Below are positions 15,001 through 27,061 of a stretch of 64,000 bases of DNA, one piece after another (the first letter of the stretch is position 1; each line of letters begins with the position of its first letter). Both the position numbers and the translations under genes were made by a program. A model generated the notes under the pieces. It had not been told where the DNA came from, searched no databases, and saw only the letters and a program-made list of their open reading frames with translations. The DNA is from Rhopalosiphum padi (Eukaryota > Arthropoda > Insecta > Hemiptera > Aphididae): positions 13,020,001 to 13,084,000 of the forward strand of contig NC_083600.1 of the NCBI RefSeq assembly GCF_020882245.1, in the 5' to 3' direction.

Positions 15001-16836
15001 TCTCTCATGTATGTCGACGTTATTGACGCGCACGCGTGCTATTCGACGACGCGTAAAAAATATAATTCGGCGACAGATCGGATTCAAATTTCGAAACCGA
15101 TACGGCAACAAAACACAAAAAACTGGTAATATTATTCATTATACGTTATAATATAATACATATTATATGTAAACGTGACGAGTATATTCATTGGTATATA
15201 TATATGTACTTACTGTCACATAGTCTGGTCTGTTATGTATCTACCGGATGACTTTAATATGTTGTATATATATTATATATATTTTTGATGATTTTGTGTA
15301 CGGATCGTCGCTTGCATCTTGGGGTTTGGATACGAAAAAGAAATATTGAAATATGACCTTTGCTGTTTACGAGTATATTTTGGTATACTTCATTCAGTAG
15401 AATATCGGTTTGCTCGCGGAATTCTAGCAACGACTTGATTTCATATATTAATTTATGTGTGTATATATATATATATACATATTATACCTAATATATGTAT
15501 GTAGGTACGTTTTCTGTTATTGCACTGACGACAGAAAACATAAAAATAGAGGACGTTCTTGGTGCAAGTGGATAATAGGTAAGTACTTGACGACTAAAAA
15601 TCACGCAATGTTAAAAAATAAAAATGTATATAATATATTATATTATAAATGTATTGTAAGACATACATTTAGTAAGTATATAGATTTTACACGTGAATAA
15701 TAAATATTATTTTCAATTTTTTTTTCATCAAAACACAGATTCTTCATATGAGTAATACTAAAAACTTAACTCAAAAGTATATATATATTATTATTATAAT
15801 ATATAATATGATATGTACAACAAATAAAATATACACTGTATATAAATATAGTGAATAATAATCATGAAAAAAATTATAAATGATGATAATAATAAAGTGA
15901 CTAGAATTAAAAATACTACAATATACATAATAATATAATATTTAATATTATACACACGAGTGCGACTCCGCAGTAATACGTATGTTTAGAACGTATTCGC
16001 TGTGACACTTATAAAAATAATATACATTAATCGTTTAATATTATAACATTGTAATTGTAGATCGATCACGGTCAAAAGATCACTACACCTGTATTAGAGT
16101 GGCAGAGTATTGTACACCGTGGTTGTGATAAAAAAAAAAAAATTAAAAAAAACGAAGACATATTACGTCAATTCCTTAAATTATACAAACCGATAATGAG
16201 ATAATAATTATAATAATAATATAATGATGATAAGTAATAATAGTAAATAGTAATAATCTTATTTCTTAATTTAATAATACAAAACGCTCGTTCTTTTAGC
16301 CCGGCGCGTTATAACATTTAAATAATATTATATAATATTTATATATATATATATATATTATACACAGCAAACATACAAAAATATGCGATAGTTGCAGATA
16401 GCAGATTAATTAACGATGAGTAAACGATACGAAAAATAAAAATACGCGCCGAAACATTAATTAAGTTTGTTTTACGACATTGTTACTCTGAAAACTCGTA
16501 AAATTTTTTTCGTTCTTATAATAATAATAATAATAATAATATTATGTTCAACCTGGTCGTAAAATCACGAAAATCGATAAAAGCCTAAGTGCTCTGTTGC
16601 GTATTGTATGTTTTGTTTGTTTCTCCGTCGTCGAGCATACGCATAATTTATGACGATATTATTGATATTATTTTATCCATAGAATAGATAATAATATGAT
16701 ATTATCGCTGTCGCCGTTGATGTCGCTTTCGTCGTCGACAAGGTGTGTTACATGTGGAAACAAGTATACGACGGCAAGTGCGATGCGATGCACACGAATC
16801 GTATTTTTGTGTATAGTTTTTCCGTATCGGTATTTT

Positions 16837-16848
16837 TTTAATTTTAAT
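16837..16848 (-). terminator. Possible poly(A) signals (ATTAAA x2) after exon D
   Basis: On the minus strand two ATTAAA hexamers lie side by side about 100-110 nt after the stop. ATTAAA is a common variant of the AATAAA signal. The first canonical AATAAA I find on this strand is much farther away (plus-strand tttatt at 14757-14762), which would imply a 3' UTR of about 2.2 kb. No clear GU-rich element follows the near site, and AT-rich DNA gives such hexamers by chance, so either end is possible. Confidence 0.22.
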
Positions 16849-16948
16849 TAATAATATATTAACGTGTTTTAAGGGTGCGCGTGCGACATCCGTGAAGACG
16901 GTAGTCGGAGACGCCCTACCACCCACGTCACAGCACCATCGCAGCCGT

Positions 16949-17187
16949 TTATATGCAGCCCCTACTGTTACAGTCGTCTGCGGATCCCATCGACGAACAG
17001 TCTTCAGAATCGCCCCCGTAAGACCGCTCCTCGTCCGGCGGCGAACTCCTCGCAGCGGCCGATGCGGCGTCGGTCGGGGAGTGATGCGATGACGGAGCGC
17101 ACTCGGGACACGCGCCGCCGCGACCCTTGTCCGTTTCCGGTGCCATGTACACCTTACCACATTTGTTGCACTCCTCTTGCGTTTCAC
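16949..17187 (-). CDS. C2H2 zinc-finger gene, exon D (C-terminal tail with CX2C pair, stop codon)
   Basis: This is the last coding exon. The acceptor reads ttttctgcag|GTG. Two bases complete a Ser codon from exon C, followed by 78 codons and a TAA stop at 16951-16949. The start of the exon reads ETQEECNKCGKVYM, and a second Cys pair (CPEC) follows after 16 residues. The resulting CX2C-X16-CX2C pattern could bind zinc as a ribbon-like knuckle, or could be the remnant of a sixth finger whose His pair was replaced. The rest is low-complexity: Ser/Ala/Pro-rich, then acidic with DEE and DSED clusters, ending in Gly-Cys-Ile. Such tails are often disordered and may serve as an interaction or activation region. 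GC content is well above the surroundings. The frame was chosen by phase continuity with exon C; another frame is also open but does not fit this join. Confidence 0.93.
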
Positions 17188-20100
17188 CTGCAGAAAACGA
17201 ACAAATTAAAAATATATTAATATACAGTTTGACTGCACGTGAGATCTCGTTGAGATAACGTCATTATTATATATTATGTTGTCGTTATTAACAGTTACTG
17301 CGGTGTGAGCGTATATATTATCTTTATACCTAAGAATAATGGTTTATAATAAGGACTGGGGTTCGACGGGACTGAAATACTTAAAAAAACCTCGTAACGC
17401 GTGTGTATATTATTATAATATCATAAAATAGGTACATATTATACAACGTTTTAACATTTCTATATTCATATAGAATATAAATAATGTTTATAAATGCGAC
17501 ATTTTCTGATCAATTTTACTTAGTCGATTTTTGTAGAGATCAGGGATTTTTGGAAAACATTTTTAGATATTGTATACTACAGTCCCACCAGACGACAGAG
17601 TCTAATGGATATATATGTATAATATATATATATTATATAGGGCCTTTGTTGTGATCCTCGGCTATTATATAAAATAAATATATCATTATATGTATAGTGT
17701 ATTATATATATTATATTATTATAAGGGTTTAAGTGTTTTTTATAGGTCGCCAATTATCCGTCGCCGTTCGTTCGCCTATATACCTAAAGGGGGTAATTCG
17801 GTGGGCGTAAGTGCGTGTATAATAGGACGACCAAATGTACGCCGATGTCTATTAATTTGGGTAGTATTATTACTATTATTAGTAATAAAATACAGGCGCC
17901 ACAGATAAATGCGACGACAATTTTCGCGGCGAACACATGAGACCGGTTCATGGAAAAGGTAATACCTTAAATACGGATTTCGCCAATACGGTGTATAAAA
18001 AAGGCTCGAACCACCCTGTTTGCGGGCAGTAACGTGCGTGGTACATATCGTTTCGGCGGTGTATTACGATAGGTTTTAGACTTAGCCGCACGTAAATGCG
18101 CGTAACGTGTGTTTACGTGAGGGCAAACGACGCCCACACGCTGTATATAATATAAAATAATAATAATAACATATCGTTTGCGTGAAAGCGTGTATATGAA
18201 TGGCGGCAGCGTGACGGTGGGAAAAAATGAAAAAAAATTCATTTCAAGAAAAATATTAAACGACATAATGGATTTGAGTTTCATGATAGTGACGCAGACA
18301 GTGCAGGTGGCTGTCAAAAAAGAAAAATAAATCCTAAAAATATCAAAAAACGTATATGAACAAAAACTAATAACTAACAATATCGATTATGACGCACATT
18401 TCCTTTAGTAGGTTGGATTAAATATAATATTTTATATACGAATTTTCTGTCTAGTCTTTTTGTAATAACATTTTTTTCTCAGTTTTCTTATCTATTCATA
18501 GTCCAAAAAACAAAGTCATGCGTTTATGCCTGCGTATAAATTTACATATTCACACTCCAAAACATCCAATTTTGCCATTATTGATCTAATCAAAGAAATC
18601 ACAATTCAGCAATAACGAAAATCGCACGTATTGCCTAATGGCTAATACGCCTAATACAATTAATAACAATTTAAGATTTAAACCACGAATTTGTGGAAAT
18701 CGGATGATAACTGTAATCACCTGTACATTTGAATACTGATGTATAATATTAAATGACTGAAATTGCAATTCACGGATTAAAAGTAAAACTATAGATATTC
18801 GTTATAATATTGATAGGTATAATATACATTTTAAATAAATCGTTTGATGTATCGGCGGTGTTAGATGATACGCACTACATAATATTTTCCTTACTATGGC
18901 TTTTAATACTGGATAGTGGATACATAATGCGTATAGAAAATTGTATGCATTTGGTACGATAATCTACATAAATCATAATAAATTAATATGCTGTGCGTAT
19001 ATATGTAAACGACCCGGATCTGTGTATGTATTTCCCGTCCGTCGTCATTCCGTCGGCTTTAATATTCCGTTTTAATAAATATATTTGCGTACACTCGCCA
19101 CTAGGATTTCTCGCCACATTCGATACGTGAATCGTTTACCGCACCCGCCTGTTACAGTTGCGCGGGTATAATGATAATACTATCATCGTCGTCATCATAC
19201 ATCCTATACTACCTGCGCCCGTCTCTTCCGCTTTATCCACGCCGATCGCGATCGTTCGTCGATCGAAAATCAAAAAGCAATCTTCGGTCGCGGCCAAAAC
19301 TCGATCTCCCCGGTATATTATACAGGTATATGATAATAATTATATAGTCTGCAGTCAATAAAAGTACCTACATACAGACACGAGAAAAAAAATTATAAAA
19401 CTATTACACATAAGTTTTTGAACTTTCCTAACGCGCTTGTTTATTACACTCGGCAACATCGTCGTTTCTATATAATATAAATATATCGTATATAATATAT
19501 AACATACATTATTATAGTTCCAAATGTTCCTATACTAACTGAAAGGATAATCGTGTATATTACGTGCGATGTATATAATTATTATAGGCAGGTTGAACTG
19601 GCGTAAAAACTGCACGCAGGCTCGACAATACCGGGTTTGTGCTACGTGAAAACGATAAAATATAATAATTTATAATACACATAGTGATTATTTTTTTTAT
19701 ATTAAAAGTGGTAAGTCTCCTATTTTTTCAATGAGAAATAATAAAAATATGTGCAATATAAACCATATGATCACGCGGATTCCTCGAGACTATTATATAG
19801 TAACCGCTGTAACTACATCATCGTACTCACTACTCACAGGCGACGAGTGTTGTAAATTAGTCTCAACTGCTGATGGTGCAGAGAAATATTTTAATTTCTA
19901 ACCCACCAATAGTCCAACTTCCTTTATAAATTCCCGCTAAACATGTTCACGACCAACTAAATAAACAATTTATTTTACTCTATCAAATTTTCTTTTTAAA
20001 AAATAAATAAATAAATATTGAATTATTTTAATAGTAAAAACTTTATTATTATAACATCAAAAAAAAAAAATTAAATATTTTTGTTTTGAACTGATTCAAC

Positions 20101-21331
20101 TACTGTGTCCTATTTCAAAACATATTGCATTAAACTTATCAATTACTCGATTGATATTAATGTTATAACTTTTTTCAAGTTGTAAAGTAGATATTAGTTA
20201 GATAGTATTCTAAGATATAGAAAACGATCGTTTACCACTGGCTGTGTTCGTTGGTATGTTTAAGAACATTTTTAATGACTGTTATTAATGGAAAACCTTT
20301 TTAAATATAATTTTGTCTTATATTTTCTATGTTTGCTTTTAATTGCTGAATACTGAAATTTTGCTATATTTTTGATTAAAAATTTTATTAAAAATTCCCA
20401 ACTCTATCTTCAAGTCATGTGTGTCACTCAAAAATTGTTTACCTATAGTGGTACCTAATTAGTATAAAAAAGTTACTTGTACGAAAATTATAATTGTATA
20501 CAGTATATACTTGATAGTTGTCATAGTTGTTTAATAAACAAATATAGAACTTTTGAAAATAGAAATTATATATATACCTATTTATGATTTTTTGATGGTA
20601 TAAGCGCTACATTTGCACCATCCAATTTACGCCAGATACAAAAAAATAAAATAAATTATAATAACACATCGCACGACTATTCATTACATTATTGTGAGGC
20701 GACGTTATAACAATAATTATAATATAATAATACTGTAACTATATATAATAGCTAGGATTCGGCTATAGGGCTATACTTCTACATTCAACTCTATTGTATA
20801 GCTGATAGTTATAATATAATATAGGTACCACGTATTTATATTTCACGAGTGTGGTTATTGGGTTGCGGAAATTACATGTTATACCGCGCGCGGCACAAGA
20901 CGGCGTCGACCCTTATATATATATATATATATATATATTGTTACCTACTCTAATGAATCGGTTGGTAATTTTGGCTGGAGAGATGGATATATATTATAAA
21001 CTATATACGTACGTATATAAGGGCAATTAGATTATGAGTATAGCATGGTAGATATGTGTATACTGCAGTATATACAACGATTGTGTCGAGCACACAGCGA
21101 ATAAAGTAGGTTATAAACAGAAAAATAAAGGGAGCAAAGACAATCCCCTCCATACGATGGATTACGGACCCCGTCGAAACTCGAATTGCTACCATTCCAT
21201 TTACAACTCCAAGGGGGCCCAATGTTATAACAAATTTAAAGATAATATAGGTAACAAATCGCGAACGGCGGAGTCAGACGTAACTTAAAATCGATGATGT
21301 GGTCATTATTACAGATAATATATGTACTCAC
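17188..21331 (-). other. Intron between exons C and D (4.1 kb, phase 1)
   Basis: The donor is AGA|gtgagtac and the acceptor is gttcgttttctgcag. It is AT-rich, with somewhat CpG-richer stretches near 17.75-18.2 and 19.0-19.3 kb and a TA dinucleotide run at 20914-20938. The open frames here (for example 17967-18380 on the minus strand) show no domain and no coding-like composition. Confidence 0.85.
20914..20938. repeat. (TA)n microsatellite
   Basis: This TA dinucleotide run lies in the exon C-D intron, directly after a short CpG-rich stretch (ccgcgcgcggc). Confidence 0.9.
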
Positions 21332-21415
21332 TCTCGTGGGTCTTCATGTGTGCTCTCAGGTTGCAGGCGAGAGCAAATTTCTTTTGGCATAGTTCGCAAG
21401 CGTGCGGTTTGTCCC
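21332..21415 (-). CDS. C2H2 zinc-finger gene, exon C (finger 5), single-finger exon
   Basis: This 84-nt exon is exactly one 28-residue zinc-finger unit. The acceptor reads gttttag|GGG after a T-rich tract and the donor reads GAGA|gtgagtac. It enters and leaves in phase 1. Joined to exon B it forms the linker TGDKPHA and a finger with Cys 6 and 9, Phe 13, Leu 19, His 22 and 26. Helix positions -1/2/3/6 read L/C/N/A. An extra Cys at residue 17 lies in the helix and is unlikely to be a zinc ligand. The last full codon is Glu, and the split codon completed by exon D encodes Ser. Because the exon is symmetric, skipping it keeps the frame, so it could be an alternative cassette; no transcript evidence is available here. 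Confidence 0.94.
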
Positions 21416-21769
21416 CTAAAACAAACAAAAATACAACCGTTAATATACCTATTATTTTCGATATAATATTATATATTATTTACGTGTTCGAATTTGTCTA
21501 AAGTAGATAACTATATCTACTTTACGAACAACCTACAGACTGCATTTATCATCATGTCAATAAAAATAATTGATAATACTACGTGATGAGTATTTTATAT
21601 AAACTAGAGCTAGGCGAAACTTTAATTTGGATTAAAATATATTAGAATATTATACCGTCGTCGAATCGTCTTATCCCGATCGGAATAATCACGATTCCAC
21701 GCCGAGAGAAAACCTAAAGTGGTGGACCATAGTCCATAATAATAATGGAATATACACATGGAATAGGCT

Positions 21770-21823
21770 TCTCTCTCTCTCTCTCTCTCTGTATATTTAT
21801 ATATATATATATATATATATATA
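21770..21823. repeat. Compound (CT)n / (AT)n microsatellite
   Basis: A run of about ten CT units (21770-21790) is followed by an AT run (21799-21823). On the gene's strand the first part reads as a GA repeat about 355 nt upstream of the exon C acceptor. Confidence 0.92.
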
Positions 21824-24319
21824 GTATACACTATACATCATAATATATATATATTAAAACGAATGTATATTTGGATGAGGTTTATAGATTTAGAGACTAC
21901 TGATCCAACTGGTACCAAATTTAACGCTAAAATTCTTCGAGACTCGGAGAGTATTTATAGCATTTCAATTCATATAGGTTGTTAATTTGTTATACGTATG
22001 GTAGTTCACACATGAATATCGTTTTCGCTTACGAAAATTGATTTTTTTTTTTATTTTACATAATTTATTGTCATTGATTACTGTGTTTGTATACTTGTAG
22101 CGTGTAAACTCAAAAACTACTCCATCGATTTTAACAAGAATCTCAGACATTTTTCCTAGAGATAGTTAATGTATAGCTTTAAGCCGTGTAAAATTAATTC
22201 ATATAGCTAACCGATGACGAGTTACCCCTGTCTCCTAAACTATAAAGTATACATTAAGACTAGAGTCTAGGATACATATATATATACATATATAGCACCA
22301 TATTTTATATTTATTAATATTTTCTCAGACGAATTCTACTACTAGTGTATATATATGTGTGTATAATACAATGTTTTGTCAATGGGTGTTGCGCTGCTAG
22401 TTTACTTGTAAATGAACTATGAAGTACAGAAAGATAGTGTGTGTATAAGAAAGAAAAAAATCTGTTTAACAATTTGTCATCATGCTTCACTACGTGATCA
22501 ACTCAGTGAAAGAGTATATTACAATAATAAATAATAATAACAATTAATAATATTATTATTATTTGCGATCGGGCCGGTTCGCTCGCTGCCACCACCGCCG
22601 TTGTCCTGGTCGTTTCAAGAGGATTTTAATTAGACATCGCATTGTTCAATTCAAACGTCACGCTGCCGGTTGCCGTATAATAAGGCGAAGAAATTTCCGC
22701 GTCCCGCCCCCAGCGCTATATCGTCGTCGTTTTGAATGGCACTAGTCGCAGCCTCCACCGCCGTCACTACAAAGTACCAACTACCAATATACATAGTACA
22801 ATATATATGCATATATACATATTGTCAGTGTATTTGCGTATAGGTATTGGGTAGACACAAACGCCATCATAATATCTTATACGCAAGACCGTCTAGCTGG
22901 TTGTTTCCTTTTTGCACACGTTAATTTCGATTTTTCAATATATGTCCATCTTCAACAAGTATTTACAATGTGGAATATCAACACAGACGATTACAGTAAA
23001 CTTCCGAATAACATTGCAACTAGTAAATAAATGCATGTTTGTAATGATAATAACGATCGTTATCCGTTTTTGCGGTCGGTCACATATTGTCCTTTCATCA
23101 ATATTACAGAATATAATATTATATAGTATATACTATATCATAATACAAAATATGATACTTGCAGTGGTGTATATATGAGCGGTGGGGCCGGTGGGGGTGA
23201 TATGGAGGTTTACCTTCGTGCGAAATTTATTTAAAAACGAAATTAAATTATTAATAAAGACATCGCTCGGTCTATGACTCTATGTGAACATGCAAATAAT
23301 CAGTCTTAAACTCATAACATATTTGTGAGTGGGATCTGAGAAGTGTATAATTAATAATAATAATATATAATAATACGTATGTATGCCTAAGCATTCGATA
23401 TATTCGTTTTGTCTTCGTATATATTCGTCCTCATTATATATTCGTATATATACATATCATGTTATAGGCGTTATTCAGCACGTCAACGTTATAAGACTCA
23501 TAATCGCATTACTATCATCTGGCTGTAACAAACGATCGTGTTTTTCTTCACTTTGATTTTTCACCTATACTAACGTTGTATGCTTTATTATAATTATTTA
23601 TGTTCACCCGTCGACCTACCGCCACGCACATCATCATCGCTATCGTATACCTACGTGACCAGTATATATTTCTCGAATGTTCACCGCGGACGCGGAAACA
23701 GTCGGAGTGTTAGTATCAGGTTTTTTTTTTTAATATCAATATTATTTCCACACGCGCAATACTATTTCAATAATAATATTATAAATATTATAATAATATA
23801 TGCGTGTAATAAATGTACGCTGCTGTTGTGTACCGGCCGATAGTAATAATAACGATAATAATATAACGTTTCATTACGTGTACACGGCTACTATATTATA
23901 TAGGTACACGCTAAAAAAAGAAGATAGACTATATTATATTATTATAATAAATATTATGCATAGGTATGTGTGTGTGTGTAATAGCTAGTGCCTAAACGTA
24001 TATAAAAAAATATATAAGGAATATAAACAAGAACAGGTCGGATCGCTCGGGCCGGAGCGTATACGTATAGCTAAATTACGACGGTAATTATTATTCCGAG
24101 GGGAGAACGGGTTTGACCACCCTCCCCCCACAACCCCTCCATCACACCCATGTGTCCGATGACTTTGTCCAGCCCCTCATATGCCGCGGACGCCTTCGAA
24201 TCACGCGCGTGCATAATTTGTAACAGCGGTAGCTGCAGCAGTCAGCCCGCTACTATATCTACTGCAGATATCGAACAAGGTACCACGGTAGCCGCGCGTG
24301 GGACGTCTTCCGTTCAGGG

Positions 24320-24320
<1 letters not shown>

Positions 24321-24350
<30 letters not shown>
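24321..24350. repeat. (TG)15 microsatellite
   Basis: Fifteen perfect TG units. Open frames crossing it encode Cys-Val runs and are artefacts. Confidence 0.97.
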
Positions 24351-24351
<1 letters not shown>

Positions 24352-24586
24352 TAAAGCGCCGCTGCGTAAACAGAACGATAAATCCAAACAAAGAGCGTTT
24401 ATCTGTGTTAAAGGTTTTTTTATGCTTGAAATATTATTATGTAATCCTTTATATATATATATATATAAAAGAATAGGCCTTTTTTATGTTTTCATTTTGT
24501 GACGACGCTATTTAAATTTTTTCCATTTTATTTTCACAGAGTTGTTTGAGTTGTTTTAAATACCTTACTGAGTGTCACCACGTCGT

Positions 24587-24625
24587 CCGATTTTCAAAAT
24601 TTTGATTTTAAAGGGTTGAAATCGG
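24587..24625. repeat. Imperfect stem-loop ccgattttcaa / ttgaaatcgg
   Basis: The two arms pair with a single bulged base over about 10 bp, with an 18-nt AT-rich loop. Confidence 0.55.
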
Positions 24626-24951
24626 TAAAAATAAATTTTTACGTGTAATTTGTATATCTATATTCATATAATAATAACAATAGTAGTCGGAAAATACGGA
24701 AAATACAGAAATATGGTGCGGCCCAAGGGTTTCCAGCTACCTGCAGCCTGAACTTTTTTTTATGTGTGTATTTTATCGGTGTGTAGATACTAGATATGAA
24801 TTGTTCCGAGGCGTAAAACACTGACTATATAACTCAATAAATTGAGTTATCAAAAAATAATAATACTATAATATGCACCACAAAATAAAACTCTGAATGT
24901 GGTATACCAAGAGGTTTGACTTAAGCCATATTAGAATTGAGCAACTACGTA

Positions 24952-25070
24952 TAGAATCATTAGTAAATATTCATAAATAAAGTTAAATTATACAAATTAT
25001 AATTATAACTATAGAATCATTTTTTAATAACAATATGTGTATAAAATCATTAGAATCATTTGTAAATATT
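24952..25070. repeat. Local direct repeats, tagaatcatt[a/t]gtaaatatt
   Basis: A 20-bp sequence at 24952-24971 recurs at 25051-25070 with one mismatch. A shorter copy (tagaatcattttttaataa) starts at 25012. The spacing is irregular (60 and 39 bp). Confidence 0.8.
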
Positions 25071-27034
25071 ATTATTATTATTTCTGTTTTATTTATAATT
25101 CAGCTACTACTACTATTTAGCACTTCATAGAATTAAGTAAAATAATTGTTTTTCTTCTTTAAAACACAACATGTGTTGATTTAAGAATTTCATTTAGAGA
25201 GAGCAAAAACTGCACACGGGCGAAGTCGGGTAATTCAGCTATAGTATTAAAATAAAGTAAGGTGTAGTCGACGGGCGTAATCCCAATGATGGACATTGGT
25301 TTCGATTGATAATGTCGATTTGCGCAAAGATATCGAAACAGTTTCAGTCAAGTTAAGCTCCTAAAAGTCATACTTACTGTGCAGACACACTCACTACATT
25401 AAGTTAATATAATATAATTGCAAATTTAAATTCTGTTTGGCCACCCCAAAGATGTAAGTACGCGCATATACCTACGTGGATTCATAATTAAAATTTAATT
25501 AGAACCTATATAATTTATTAATAATAACGGAATAGGGTGGAAAAAACATATGACGAGGTCAATATACTGGTAATTTCTATTAATAAAACAATAATAATAA
25601 GTCAACGGACACTAGATTCTTGTCGGGGCGTGTGCGAGTAGCAGGTGTCACGAAAAGCGAGGAGACACCTGCTGGTCCTGCTGTAGTAGCAGTCGCCCTA
25701 GAGAGAAATGCGACTTTTTGGAAGCATCCGCCAAAGTTTCATACTGTGTATTATCAGTTGCAGTTGCAGTTTATTGTACGTAAATATTTAATTTTAAAAT
25801 ATGTGATAATAGGGAAGCAAACGGAGTTTTGAATTCGACTAATCCGAGAGACAATTATCTAAAGAACTAACTTATGAAGTGCATAGGTTATAGGATATTG
25901 TAAGTAGAATTTAAACTTCCTCAAACGACGCAGGAAACATTCCATCGGGTGGCAGCATTGACGGCGCAGGATGAACGATATTTAAATATATAATAATTAC
26001 CCGGCGACGAGAACGGGTCGTGTGTCACGCGTAAATCAGCCCCGGCCAATAACAATCTACCGACTAGCGTGTACGACGGCGACGTTAAAATACACACGTA
26101 CCTATATTATACCTCTCTCATCGCTAGTTCTCTCTCTTTCTCTCTGTGTATAATATATTATATGGGACGCAGGGCAGATGTAAGCGGCAGATAAGTGAAC
26201 GGTGCACGACCGTGTTTATGTTAATGAACCTACTGCAATTACAAGTTAATTTACTCGCGGGGCTCCTGCTCGATTGATAAATATATACATATAATAATAG
26301 CTCTGTATACGACACGTCGCATATACATACATCTATTATATTCTTTACTATTCGTTTTGCCCAAGCACCGCTGTTACGGTTATGCGACGAGAGACTACTG
26401 CGCAGTGTTCACCCCGAACCGAACCGCATAGACTATGAGGAGAGACACATACCGCGCGTGCACACAATAAGATATTATTATAAACCACTTTTTTTATTAT
26501 TATTATTATTTACCCAGTAAATAGTACTCGTGCTTTTTCGCCCCAATTTTTTGTTTAAATATATAACCATATATATTATTATATAATTGCTTAACAATAT
26601 AATATAATTATCATTATTATTATTACTATCTTTCGTATCCGAAAGACACTCGCGAAGTTGCGACCGATACGTACACGTGATAAATTATTATACACACATA
26701 CACATAATATTATATATATGTTATAGGTACGCCATTGTTGTTGTTATTGTTATTGTTATTATCTCGTCTCGGTGTAGTTATGTATAGTTCGCGTTTTTTA
26801 TAAGTAAGTACGTATAATAGGGCTCAGCTGGTTCTCCTAGTTCCTCAGCTAATCAGCAATACTATCCTAACCTGCACTGTAAGTTGCAATTATGTACAAT
26901 ATTGTATTCTTGGTAATTTTACTGTGTCCGAATTCAAGTTCAGAAAACACTTAAGAAAACAACATTTTTATCCTACTATAGTTACTCCGAGTTACTCCGT
27001 CAGTGTAACAGAATAATATTATTCGTGTGTGGAT

Positions 27035-27061
27035 TTGTCTATAGCTTGTCTATAGCTTGTC
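27035..27061. repeat. Tandem repeat (ttgtctatagc) x2.5
   Basis: The 11-bp unit ttgtctatagc is repeated twice, plus five bases of a third copy. Confidence 0.9.

Larger units (their letters stand above)
1..16948. other. 3' UTR and downstream flank, no further gene seen
   Basis: After the stop of exon D, GC-rich sequence continues for about 80 bases and then becomes AT-rich. The 3' UTR end is not defined. From there to position 1 I see no exon with a recognisable domain on either strand. The contents are two inverted-repeat transposon relics (3.6-4.3 kb and 10.6-10.9 kb), a long TA run near 1.33 kb, a terminal inverted repeat at the very start, and scattered palindromes. The longest open frame, about 106 codons at 7293-7613, is Thr/Ile/Lys-rich and unrecognised. 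Confidence 0.7.

Noticed and set aside
16892..17092. 66-codon plus-strand frame rich in Arg over exon D
   Set aside because: It is an antisense shadow of the GC-rich last exon.
17967..18380. 137-codon minus-strand open frame in the exon C-D intron
   Set aside because: No recognisable domain. It is out of context with the zinc-finger exons, and no splice sites join it in phase.
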